Shown piece after piece: positions 15,113-22,946 of a DNA stretch of 60,317 bases; the first letter of the stretch is position 1, and each line of letters begins with the position of its first letter. The notes under the pieces were generated by a model. It was not told the origin of the DNA. It was given only the letters and a program-made list of their open reading frames with translations, and did not search any database. The position numbers and the translations under genes are program-made. The stretch covers positions 1-60,317 of the IMG/VR virus record IMGVR_UViG_3300024518_004211. The stretch is one strand, 5' to 3'. Origin of the DNA: a virus.

Positions 15113-15302
15113 CTTCACCTCGCCACTGAGCGTACTCGGCTCGGTTAACATGTGCAAGCCCAGCGCCGATATATTTTCTGCCGTCGATGAGAACGTCGCG
15201 GATTTCCTGCATGTCTACATGCTCACTAATCTTTTTCGCTCAAGTAGCTTGCGGTTAGTCCCGATACGTGGCATATCATTGAGCGTAACAAGGAGCGACC
15301 CG
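15113..15302. promoter_or_regulatory. divergent promoter and operator region
   Basis: The only divergent gap in the genome. On the plus strand, TTGCGG at 15249-15254 and CATATC at 15272-15277 are 17 bases apart (weak sigma70-like), with AAGGAG before ATG 15303. Candidate operators: the palindrome gcatgtctacatgc at 15209-15222, and the repeat tgagcgta at both ends (15127-15134 and 15280-15287). AT-rich patches at 15168-15177 and 15225-15236 stand out from the GC-rich surroundings. Confidence 0.55.
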
Positions 15303-15695
15303 ATGGCAACCACCGAAACCTGGCTGGACATCATGCCGGCGATTCCGATCACCGCGCGATGCGTCCCCTGCATCTACGAGGGAATGCCCGCCATCGCGCT
15401 CGGGCCTGAGAACGCCTGCGGGAACATCAAGGTGCTGACGTGCATCGGGACCGAGCACTGGCACGTGAAGAGCGCCGACGTCAAGGTCGACGTCGCAGAG
15501 GGCGTGGGGTTCGGCTTCGCTCTGCGGTACGCGATGCAGCGTGTCATCGAGTGGGTCGCCAGCGGCAGGAACGTGCACGGCGCGATGTCCGTAACCGTCG
15601 CACTCGATGAGATCGTCGCGGCGCATATACGCGGCGAGACCACCGACGATGACCGCTTCATCCTCGCCAGCGCCCTTGCTCAGGTGACACCGTGA
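15303..15695 (+). CDS. hypothetical protein, 130 aa, first gene of the rightward arm
   Basis: AAGGAG lies seven bases before ATG 15303. Mixed alpha/beta sequence with two Cys near residues 20-40 (TARCVPCIYEGM) and a helical C-terminus. Unrecognised; as the first gene expressed from the divergent region it may act early. Confidence 0.65.
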   Translation: MATTETWLDIMPAIPITARCVPCIYEGMPAIALGPENACGNIKVLTCIGTEHWHVKSADVKVDVAEGVGFGFALRYAMQRVIEWVASGRNVHGAMSVTVALDEIVAAHIRGETTDDDRFILASALAQVTP

Positions 15696-15850
15696 GCAGA
15701 CTCATCGCGTTCCTCCTGGTCATCATCTCGCTCCACCTGTCGCTGATCGGCATCATCCTCGCTAAGCGGCTCGGCAGAATCGCGAGCGCGATCGAGATGC
15801 AGAATGACATCGACAGGTTCCCGACGCCGTGCATCGAGACGACGAAATGA
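15692..15850 (+). CDS. small membrane protein, 52 aa
   Basis: Starts with GTG 15692 in a GTGA overlap and ends in an ATGA overlap with the next gene. Residues 4-24 (LIAFLLVIISLHLSLIGIIL) form one strong membrane helix, followed by a basic cytoplasmic-type segment and a short polar tail. Function unknown; early membrane peptides in phages often exclude other phages or alter host physiology. Confidence 0.6.
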   Translation: MSRLIAFLLVIISLHLSLIGIILAKRLGRIASAIEMQNDIDRFPTPCIETTK

Positions 15851-16068
15851 CCCCGCCCCGCCCCCGCCACATCCTCGACGTCGTCACCGCCGACCTCGGC
15901 CCCGAGCGAGTCCCCCCGCCCAGTCACGACCGCCAGGTCGGGCGCCTCGCCTACCTCGCCGCCGTCGCTGGGGCGATGGGGCTCCTGGCTATCATCGTCG
16001 TCCTCACCGCCATCCACCGGGCCGAGCCTGTGCCGTGGGCTGGTGAGAATGTGGGGGTGTCGCCGTGA
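15847..16068 (+). CDS. small single-pass membrane protein, 73 aa
   Basis: A Pro/Arg-rich N-terminus of about 35 residues is followed by one membrane helix (YLAAVAGAMGLLAIIVVLTA) and a short tail. ATG 15847 overlaps the previous stop by four bases. Function unknown. Confidence 0.6.
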   Translation: MTPPRPRHILDVVTADLGPERVPPPSHDRQVGRLAYLAAVAGAMGLLAIIVVLTAIHRAEPVPWAGENVGVSP

Positions 16069-16316
16069 CTGACGCAGAGATCAGCGACAGGATCGATGCC
16101 ATCGTGCGCGACGATCACGACGTGTGCGGCGAACTTCGCGACTGGTGTGCGCTAATCTTCGGTGACGGGCTCACCATTGGTGGGCATCTTAGCTTTCGGC
16201 GCCGCGTGCGCAGACAAATCCGAAGGCGTGTCGCCAAGCGAGACTTCATCAGAGACGAACTTGGTTACTGGCCCCGACTCGCACACTGTGAAGCGCTCTC
16301 CAAGGCATCCCCATGA
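16065..16316 (+). CDS. hypothetical protein, 83 aa
   Basis: GTG start at 16065 in a GTGA overlap. Acidic N-terminal helix (TDAEISDRIDAIVRDDHDV), then a strongly basic segment (FRRRVRRQIRRRVAKRDF) that suggests nucleic-acid binding. Unrecognised family. Confidence 0.55.
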   Translation: MTDAEISDRIDAIVRDDHDVCGELRDWCALIFGDGLTIGGHLSFRRRVRRQIRRRVAKRDFIRDELGYWPRLAHCEALSKASP

Positions 16317-16537
16317 CCCCAGAGCCCTGCTGGAACTGCGACGGCGCCGGCTGGCTCCACGCCGAGACCGGCGACGGCGAGCTGCGCTACCGCTTCGACC
16401 GCCGCACCGGCCAGTTCGTGCCGCGCCGCATCGAGTGCGAGGACTGCGAGGGCTCGGGCAAGACCTGCAGCGACTGCGGGGCGCCCTGGAGCAAGAACAA
16501 CAACTGCACGAGCTGCGAGGCCTCCCATGCCGCTTAG
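16313..16537 (+). CDS. DnaJ-type zinc-finger protein, 74 aa
   Basis: Cys motifs of the DnaJ central-domain kind: CWNCDGAGW at residues 6-14, CEDCEGSGKTC around 42-52, then CSDCGAPW and CTSCEA. Two zinc sites are likely. No J domain is present. Such short C-x2-C-x-G-x-G proteins are common in phages with unknown roles. ATGA overlap at the start. Confidence 0.6.
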   Translation: MTPEPCWNCDGAGWLHAETGDGELRYRFDRRTGQFVPRRIECEDCEGSGKTCSDCGAPWSKNNNCTSCEASHAA

Positions 16538-16706
16538 CCCACACCCGACCTTCCTGAACCAGTGGCCCTCCGCCGCCTTCATCATCTTCCTCGCTGCCGC
16601 TCTGGCTGCGGGGATGCACCTGTCCTCGGACCCCGCTGGGGCGAGTCCTGCCCATGGTTGGCGGGGCTCCGAGGATTCCACAACCGAAAAGGACACAACG
16701 CCATGA
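16527..16706 (+). CDS. small membrane or secreted protein, 59 aa
   Basis: ATG 16527 lies inside the end of the previous gene, and its TGA overlaps the ATG of the next gene (ATGA at 16703-16706), which supports a real gene. Hydrophobic segment SAAFIIFLAAALAAGM (residues 15-30) with a polar Ser/Gly/Thr tail outside. Function unknown. Confidence 0.55.
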   Translation: MPLSPHPTFLNQWPSAAFIIFLAAALAAGMHLSSDPAGASPAHGWRGSEDSTTEKDTTP

Positions 16707-18076
16707 CAACTCACGCCCTCGACCTGCACCGAGACAACGGTCTCCGAGTGCTCAGCAAGAACCACGTCGCCGTCCGGACGGACGATGCTGGCTTCATGAT
16801 CGCCGTGCCCACGACCGTTCGCCTGCACTTCGGGACCGACCTCTACTGCGCCTGCGACCCGCGAGCGATCAAGAACGACACGAAGGTCCAGCCCTTCCAG
16901 CCCGGCTACATGAAGCTGGTGGAGGCCATTGGCGGGACGCTGACCTGCCCCCCGACGATCCGCGACCTCGACCAGGTCGACCCGGTCACCGGCGTCGCCC
17001 CGCTCGTCGCCAATCCGCGCGTCGAATACTACCCCGGCACCTCGCTCATCCGGCACGTCAAGGCCACGGCCGTCTGCATCACGCGCAACCCCGAGTCGAG
17101 CACGCTCACCGCCAGCGTCCAGACCATCACCCAGGACGCCGAGCACATCCTGCGGCAGGCGCTGCTCGGTGACAAGGACCTCGACGAGCGCACCGACGTG
17201 ATGCAGATCCTCAGCGACGACGACGTCGACGCCGACAAGAAGGATGGCAAGCTGCGAGGCTGGGCGGTCATCCCACTGACGCCGCCCTACGCCAACATCT
17301 GCGCCAACATGGGGAGCCCTGCTGTCCGGGAGTGCTTCTCGACCTTCCAGAACCAGAGCGCGACCATCCGCCAGCGGGCATGCAGTAAGGCCGAACGGCT
17401 CGCTGCCGACCACAACCCGGTCACGCGCAAGACCTGGGTGTACGGAGACCTGCTCCAGGACGTGTTCATCCAGGGCGAAGGAAAGGTCGAGGGCGTCAAG
17501 ATCGCCGAGCGCGACGAGGTCGTCGGCGACAAGAAATGGAAGGTGGTGAGCCCCGCCTACATCGACATCGCCACCGTCACCTGGGTGGAGCGTCGGGGCC
17601 AGGCTGAGCTCGAGGAGATGGTCGAGATGCTGGCGAGCGCTTCCGAGGTGGACGGCGTCGACCAGATCATCCGCGGCGACGTGGTCGACATCACGCGCGA
17701 GGTCGACTTCGAAGAGGCCGCGCCCGAGTCCCGCCAGCTCACCGAAGACCTGGAAGAGGACCTGCCCAACGGCGCACCCGACGAGCAGAAGCCCGAACCC
17801 GTCCCCGTCGAGACCACCGCCGCCGAGGCCCCCAAGAAGGCAGCTAAGAAGCCGGAGCCGGCCCCCGAGCCGAAGCCCGAACCCACCAACGACGAGGATC
17901 CCCACGCCGACCTCCGCGAAGAGTGTGTGCAGATGGAGGGCCGACTGCTCGACGAGCACGGACCCGTCGCCATCGACGCGTGCCTGGACTCCGCCGGCCT
18001 GAGCGGCATCTCGATCGACCAGATGGACGAGACCCAGTTGGGCGCGTACCTCGCTGAGATGCGGGATGCGTCATGA
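16703..18076 (+). CDS. possible recombination (single-strand annealing type) protein, 457 aa
   Basis: Residues 1-310 form a globular domain; around 215-245 the text SPAVRECFSTFQNQSATIRQ then RACSKAERLAADH resembles the Q/T/K-A-E-R region of phage annealing proteins of the RecT/Erf kind, but the match is weak. Residues 310-400 are an acidic, Pro/Glu-rich linker, followed by a short helical C-terminal domain. It overlaps the Rad50-like gene by four bases and is two genes before a UvrD-like helicase, which supports a recombination or repair role. Confidence 0.6.
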   Translation: MTTHALDLHRDNGLRVLSKNHVAVRTDDAGFMIAVPTTVRLHFGTDLYCACDPRAIKNDTKVQPFQPGYMKLVEAIGGTLTCPPTIRDLDQVDPVTGVAPLVANPRVEYYPGTSLIRHVKATAVCITRNPESSTLTASVQTITQDAEHILRQALLGDKDLDERTDVMQILSDDDVDADKKDGKLRGWAVIPLTPPYANICANMGSPAVRECFSTFQNQSATIRQRACSKAERLAADHNPVTRKTWVYGDLLQDVFIQGEGKVEGVKIAERDEVVGDKKWKVVSPAYIDIATVTWVERRGQAELEEMVEMLASASEVDGVDQIIRGDVVDITREVDFEEAAPESRQLTEDLEEDLPNGAPDEQKPEPVPVETTAAEAPKKAAKKPEPAPEPKPEPTNDEDPHADLREECVQMEGRLLDEHGPVAIDACLDSAGLSGISIDQMDETQLGAYLAEMRDAS

Positions 18077-20259
18077 ACCGGCTCGTGAGCGCAGAGGCGC
18101 GCGGCCGAGAGGGGCTCAAGGGTTGGACAGGCAAGGTGGAATTCGGAGGCTGTGACGTCTTCGGGGCGCCGAGCGGAAGCGGTAAGAGCATCATCCTGCT
18201 GATGGTCAGCGCCGGGCTGCGCGGACTCGCCAGTACCGACACCGACACCGAGCGCGACTTCATCGGGCCCCGCCCCGACGTGACCGTACAGCTCAACTGG
18301 TCGGAGACCACGCCCCTGTCGCGCCGGCTCAAGGACGGCCCGCGCCAGAAGAAGAGCTGGGATGCCGCGAACGAACGCGCCGCCGCCATCGTCGGTGAGC
18401 ACACCGTGCGCTGGGACCTGAGCGACTTCACGCGTAGCGGAGACTCGGCGCGTAAGAAGCTCTTCGATCAGGTGCTGCAGGTCGCCGGCGCCACAGACGA
18501 GTGGACGACTGACCGTGTGCTCAGCGGACTCTGCACGAGGCTGGACCTGTCGAAGTCGGATGTCCTCGTCGACATGGAAAACGTCTTCGTCGCGAAGAAC
18601 CCGCCGCCCATGAACGCGCTGCGTGAGCTTGTGGAGTTGCAGCCGCTCGAGGGAGCGGACGTGGGCACATGGCTCCTGGAAGCCACCGGCATCGTCCCCA
18701 GCTCCGGGAGCAAGGACAGTTGGCAGAAGAAGGCCAACGACACGAGGAAGGAAGTAGAGGCGGCCGTGAAGCGGGTCCAGGGAGCCATGGGTGAGACCCC
18801 GCCCACCGGCACCCTCGACGCCGCGCGCTCCAAGGTCGCGACGCTCGAGACCGACCTCACCGACGTCGAGAAGAAGCTGGCCACCATCACTCAGGCCGCC
18901 AGCGCCCAGGAGTCCAGCCAGGCCACTACCGATCAGCTTGTCACGGCTGTCGGCGTTGCCCAGGCCGAGACGGATGAGGCGGAGCGGGAACTAAAGACCA
19001 TCACCCAGGGCCACACGGCAATCAAGGCGCAGATGCCGGGCCGGGCGGCCACCGTCGAGACCACCAAGACGGAGCTCGATGCCCAAGCCGAAGCGCTGAC
19101 GAAGAAGGAAGCGACCGTGCAGGCGGCGCACTCGAAGAAGACTGCAGCCGCCACGGCGCTCGGCAAGGCCGAGGGGCAGACCGCCGCGCTCGACTCGCTC
19201 ATCGACGGCGAGGGTGACAGCACCTGCTTGAACTGCGGGGCGGCGGACCCGTTGGGGCTGGAGAGCCGCCTGAAGTTCGCGCACGTGCGCCTCGATGAGG
19301 CAACCGCTGACATGACGCGGGCCACGTCCTATCTCTCGACGATGGAGCGCATGCGCGACAAAACGAAGGAGCGTCACGCCGCAGCCAACAAGACCCATAA
19401 CGACGCGCTCGAGGCCGTGCGCACCCTGGAGGCCCGCACCAACGCGGCCGAGCGCAGCCAGAGCAACGCCACCAGGCGCCAGGAGAACGCCAGTGTGGCG
19501 CTGGTGACCGCCGAGCAGAACCTGCAGGGGCACCAGCAGCGAGAGGCGGAGCGCTCCAGTGCGGCAACCGGCTTCACCGGCGACCACGAGACGCTGCAGG
19601 CCACCCGTGACGCCCTGGTCGCCCAGCTCGGCGACTCGAAGGACCCGGGCGAAGACACGGCCCACTGGATCGTCGCCCAGCACATCACCCACCTGGAGCG
19701 CGAGCGCAACCTGCAGCAGCTCACCGTCGACCGCGAGGCCGCGGTAGCGCGCTTCGAGCAGGTCAAGGCGCTGGGCAGGGCGCTCAAGGAGCTGCAGAGC
19801 GAGGTCGCACGGGCTGCCTATGTCCCAGTCTGCGCCGCCGCCCAGGAGCTGCTCGACGAGTGCGGCGCTGGTCTGCGGGTGGAGATCCGGGGAGAGGGAG
19901 ACTTCGGCGCCTACGTCGATCCTGCGGTGTGGCCGGCTCGGCATCTCACCAAGGAGAAGTACGTCATCTGGTGGTCGCTGAGCGGGGCGCAGCGGGCGCT
20001 CGTCGGCGTGGCCCTGGCGGTGGCGTTCGCGCGACTCAGCGGTAGCCCCTGGCCGGCCGTGGTGCTCGATGACTTCCAGATCATCGGGGCGAGCCATCGG
20101 GTGCGCACACTCGCTGGGCTGTCGAAGATGGTCCAGGAGGATCGGTTGGCGAATGTGCTGATCGGGTGGGAGATGGAGGAGCTGCGGGAGATGGGTGAGG
20201 GGGTGACTCTGCACTGGCTCGGGGCCGAGTCTGCGGAATCCGCGAAGAGCGCGGCCTGA
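18073..20259 (+). CDS. Rad50/SbcC-like ATPase with zinc-hook motif
   Basis: 728 aa. Walker A GAPSGSGKS at residues 31-39; long coiled coils at about 220-380 and 400-600; a zinc-hook-type C-x2-C at Cys385 and Cys388 in the middle; an ABC signature (SLSGAQRAL, about 636) and a Walker B strand ending in LDD near 664-667. This is the Rad50/SbcC plan: the two half-ATPases meet and the hook dimerises. No Mre11/SbcD-like nuclease was recognised nearby; the upstream 457-aa protein or the downstream helicase may be the partner. Likely DNA-end processing or recombination. ATGA overlap at the start. Confidence 0.8.
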   Translation: MNRLVSAEARGREGLKGWTGKVEFGGCDVFGAPSGSGKSIILLMVSAGLRGLASTDTDTERDFIGPRPDVTVQLNWSETTPLSRRLKDGPRQKKSWDAANERAAAIVGEHTVRWDLSDFTRSGDSARKKLFDQVLQVAGATDEWTTDRVLSGLCTRLDLSKSDVLVDMENVFVAKNPPPMNALRELVELQPLEGADVGTWLLEATGIVPSSGSKDSWQKKANDTRKEVEAAVKRVQGAMGETPPTGTLDAARSKVATLETDLTDVEKKLATITQAASAQESSQATTDQLVTAVGVAQAETDEAERELKTITQGHTAIKAQMPGRAATVETTKTELDAQAEALTKKEATVQAAHSKKTAAATALGKAEGQTAALDSLIDGEGDSTCLNCGAADPLGLESRLKFAHVRLDEATADMTRATSYLSTMERMRDKTKERHAAANKTHNDALEAVRTLEARTNAAERSQSNATRRQENASVALVTAEQNLQGHQQREAERSSAATGFTGDHETLQATRDALVAQLGDSKDPGEDTAHWIVAQHITHLERERNLQQLTVDREAAVARFEQVKALGRALKELQSEVARAAYVPVCAAAQELLDECGAGLRVEIRGEGDFGAYVDPAVWPARHLTKEKYVIWWSLSGAQRALVGVALAVAFARLSGSPWPAVVLDDFQIIGASHRVRTLAGLSKMVQEDRLANVLIGWEMEELREMGEGVTLHWLGAESAESAKSAA

Positions 20260-20358
20260 GGCTTGCTGAATATGTCGACACGTGTCAAGATGAACAAAGC
20301 CCCGGGCCTGTTGGAGCAGGTCCCGGGGCAGCACCCCGAATCTGTAGAAGAGGTCAGG
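20260..20358 (+). promoter_or_regulatory. palindrome and hairpin before the helicase gene
   Basis: A perfect 10-base palindrome GACACGTGTC at 20277-20286 could be an operator. A strong hairpin spans 20299-20329: GCCCCGGG-CCTG, loop ttggag, CAGG-t-CCCGGGGC, 12 pairs with one bulge. It has no T-run after it, so it is more likely an mRNA structure than a terminator. The frame of the helicase is also open here (ATG 20272). Confidence 0.45.
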
Positions 20359-22290
20359 ATGCCCCAACAGCCTACCGCGGCGGCTGCCGTGCGTGAAGTG
20401 CGTCTGCACTCCACGCAACTTCTCGCCATCGCCACACGCGGCCCCCGCGTCGCCGTCCTCGCCGCCCCCGGCTCCGGAAAGACCGCGGTCCTCACCCAGC
20501 GCGCCGAGCGCCTCCTGGTCAACCACCACCCGAAAGAATTGTTGTTGGTCACCTTCACGAACGCCGCCGCCGCCGAGATGCGGGACCGCGTCGCCGACCT
20601 GCTCCCCCAGCGCCAGCAGTGGAAGGCGCGGAAGATGCAGATCAGCACCATCCACAGCGTCGCGGTGCGGCTCATGCGCCAGTACCACGACGTGCTCGGC
20701 ATGCACGAGTGCTTCAGCATCTACGACGAGCGCGACGAAGACGACCTCTACCTGTACGCCGGCCGGGAGATGGGCGTGGTGCCGGCCCCCGGAGCGAAGA
20801 AGAAGCGGGGGCAGGTCACGACGGCGCGGTCGCTCAGGAAGAAGCAGGACGTCATCGACCGGGTGCAGAAGATGCTGCGGGAGGCTCAGGCGGTCACTTA
20901 CGACGGGATGGAGCAGGCCTTCCTCGGGCTGCTCAGCCGGCCCAAGATCGCGGCGCAACTGCGGGCACGCTGGCGGCACGTGCTGGTTGATGAGAGCCAG
21001 GACCTGAGCGACGACCAGCACAAGATCTTTGCGACGCTGGCGCCGCCCAACCTCTACATGGTGAGCGACCCGAGCCAGCGGATCTACACGTTCAGAGGCG
21101 CCACCGGCCAGTCGGTCGAGCTGTCGAACCGCCCCGACTGGGAGCGCATCGTCATGCCGGTGAACTGGCGCTCACGCCCGCCCATCGTCGCAGCTGCCAC
21201 CCGAGTCGGCCGGGAGATGGCGGTGCCGGGGCTGGAGCAGGAGGCGGGCCGGCCACCTGACGACGCCGACCGCCACGCCATCGCCGAGATCTACGGGCGG
21301 GAGCGCGGCGAGACGCTGGCATTCATCGCCTCCGACATCCAGGCGGCCCACGGCTACCCGAACGAGTGGCGCGACATGGCCGCCCTCGCCCCCACCTGGC
21401 GCCAGCTCGAGCAGCTCGCCGAGACCCTGGAGGCCCGGGGCATCCCCTACCGCGTCGCCAAGCGCACGCCGGACGTGTGGGCGAGCGATGCCGCGCGCTG
21501 GGCGGTCAACTGCTTGCGCGTCGTCGTCAACCCGCACGACCACATCGCGCTGTGGCTGAGCCTCAATGCCTTCTCGCCGCGGGTGAGCACGGGGGAGATG
21601 AGCCGGATCAAGCTGGCTGCGATGAAGGGTGGGACGGTGCTGGACTGCGCGGTGGACATCGTCGGCGGGGCGGGCAGAAAGCTGCTCGCGGAGTTGGTAG
21701 CCGCCCGCGACATGGTGACGAACTGCGACGACGAGGTCGCCGCCGACGAGATCTGCAACGCGCTCGGGCACATCCTCGAGGCCGACCTGCACCTGATCAA
21801 CAAGGCGCGCGACGTGGCGCGCTTCGGCGATGCCGTCGACGAGTGGGATGCTGGGAGGATCACTGAGCCCGGCGCCGGCCTCTTCACGGTCAAGATGTTC
21901 CTCGACGCCTTCTCCGCCCGCGAACTCGGCCCCCGGGAGCCCGTCGACGAAGAGGCGCCCGACGAGGTGACCCTGGCGACTGTGCACGGCGCCAAGGGCC
22001 TCCAGTGGCCCTGCGTGTGGGTGCTCGGCTGCGAGACCAGCGGGCGCCGCCCCTGGCCCGGCGAGAAGGCCGCAGCGGAGAAGGGGCCCGGGTACGAGGA
22101 GGCGCTCCGCCTGTTCTATGTGGCGATGACGCGGGCGCAGGACCGGCTGCGGCTGTGCTGGGCGGAGTCGCGGGAGCGGAGCGTGTTCGTGGGGTTCGCG
22201 CTGGGCGAGGCCGCTGAGCGCGTTGAGGAACCGGCAGCCATGACGGCTGGGCAGGTGGTGCAACTGGTCGACAGCGACGTTCCATTCTGA
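20359..22290 (+). CDS. UvrD/PcrA-type superfamily 1 DNA helicase
   Basis: 643 aa. Complete SF1A motif set: Walker A AAPGSGKT at 35-42, Ia VTFTNAAAAEMRDR, Ib STIHSVAVRLM, II DESQD at 211-215, III DPSQRIYTFRGA, IV NWRSRPPI, V TVHGAKGLQWPCVW, VI LFYVAMTRAQDRL. Translocates 3'-5' on single-stranded DNA; likely for phage recombination, repair or replication restart together with the Rad50-like protein. I prefer ATG 20359, with GAGG five bases before it, to the in-frame ATG 20272, which would place the upstream palindrome and hairpin inside the gene. Slightly shorter than UvrD. Confidence 0.88.
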   Translation: MPQQPTAAAAVREVRLHSTQLLAIATRGPRVAVLAAPGSGKTAVLTQRAERLLVNHHPKELLLVTFTNAAAAEMRDRVADLLPQRQQWKARKMQISTIHSVAVRLMRQYHDVLGMHECFSIYDERDEDDLYLYAGREMGVVPAPGAKKKRGQVTTARSLRKKQDVIDRVQKMLREAQAVTYDGMEQAFLGLLSRPKIAAQLRARWRHVLVDESQDLSDDQHKIFATLAPPNLYMVSDPSQRIYTFRGATGQSVELSNRPDWERIVMPVNWRSRPPIVAAATRVGREMAVPGLEQEAGRPPDDADRHAIAEIYGRERGETLAFIASDIQAAHGYPNEWRDMAALAPTWRQLEQLAETLEARGIPYRVAKRTPDVWASDAARWAVNCLRVVVNPHDHIALWLSLNAFSPRVSTGEMSRIKLAAMKGGTVLDCAVDIVGGAGRKLLAELVAARDMVTNCDDEVAADEICNALGHILEADLHLINKARDVARFGDAVDEWDAGRITEPGAGLFTVKMFLDAFSARELGPREPVDEEAPDEVTLATVHGAKGLQWPCVWVLGCETSGRRPWPGEKAAAEKGPGYEEALRLFYVAMTRAQDRLRLCWAESRERSVFVGFALGEAAERVEEPAAMTAGQVVQLVDSDVPF

Positions 22291-22299
22291 GGAGGCACT

Positions 22300-22674
22300 G
22301 TGTCCTACAACATAGACAACATCGAGCACCTCACAACCGGCCGGCTACTTATCGCGGCGGGTGTTCGTTCCGCGCTTGCCGTGAAGCACGCAGACGACAC
22401 TCCGGAAGACACCTTCCTGACCGACGATTCCGCTGTTCGCGAGTCCAGGGATCTGCCCGGATACTTCGTGATCGAGAGGATTGGATGGTACGGAGAGGGG
22501 AGTGGGCGCTCTGACGGTGTGCTCGTCGAAGTCCTCAGCGAGACGCTTGGTGCTGCCGACCTCATGCTCACCTGGGAAGGTGGTGACCACCACTCCGGCT
22601 ACCGCGTCATCAACGGCAAGGTCACCGAGATGGGAGTCGGTTTCACGCTGATCGAGAAGAAGCGATCCTCCTGA
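22300..22674 (+). CDS. hypothetical protein, 124 aa
   Basis: GTG start at 22300 with GAGGAGG six bases upstream, the best binding site in this arm. The product reads MSYNIDNIEHLTTGRL and has a beta-rich middle (GYFVIERIGWYGEGSGRSDG). No family recognised. Confidence 0.65.
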   Translation: MSYNIDNIEHLTTGRLLIAAGVRSALAVKHADDTPEDTFLTDDSAVRESRDLPGYFVIERIGWYGEGSGRSDGVLVEVLSETLGAADLMLTWEGGDHHSGYRVINGKVTEMGVGFTLIEKKRSS

Positions 22675-22946
22675 TGCCCACCCCCATCTACGACCGCTTC
22701 CCCGCCAACCTCCGCACCATCCTCGAGATCACCGACGACAACCCGACAGCCCTGGCCCGACGGCTGCAGATCGCCGGCGTGGACATCTCGGGGCGGCAGT
22801 GCCGGCGCCTGGCGAGCGGCCGGACGCTGGCGCACCTGCACCACATCGACATCTTCGCGACCCACTACGACATCGACCCTGGCTGGCTTGCGTTTGGTGA
22901 GCCGGTCGCATTTGCCGCGTATCTGCGGCGTGAGGAGGCAGCTTGA
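22674..22946 (+). CDS. Cro/C1-like helix-turn-helix protein, 90 aa
   Basis: Residues about 22-50 (NPTALARRLQIAGVDISGRQ, then CRRLASG) resemble a lambda-repressor-like HTH, with a C-terminal part that ends DPGWLAFG, common in small phage regulators. Probably binds DNA. Its ATG shares a base with the preceding stop. Confidence 0.6.
   Translation: MPTPIYDRFPANLRTILEITDDNPTALARRLQIAGVDISGRQCRRLASGRTLAHLHHIDIFATHYDIDPGWLAFGEPVAFAAYLRREEAA

Noticed and set aside
14547-15212. 221-aa frame running through the divergent region and the regulator gene
   Set aside because: It overlaps the Xre-type gene in another frame; only its end (the HNH part from 14897) is supported by an overlap start.
16265-17959. 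564-aa open frame on the minus strand opposite the 457-aa gene
   Set aside because: Long antisense frames are usual in GC-rich genes; the plus-strand gene has start-stop overlaps on both sides and sensible composition.
18991-21021. 676-aa minus-strand frame opposite the Rad50-like and helicase genes
   Set aside because: It spans two well-supported genes with clear ATPase motifs on the plus strand; its own sequence shows no recognisable domain.
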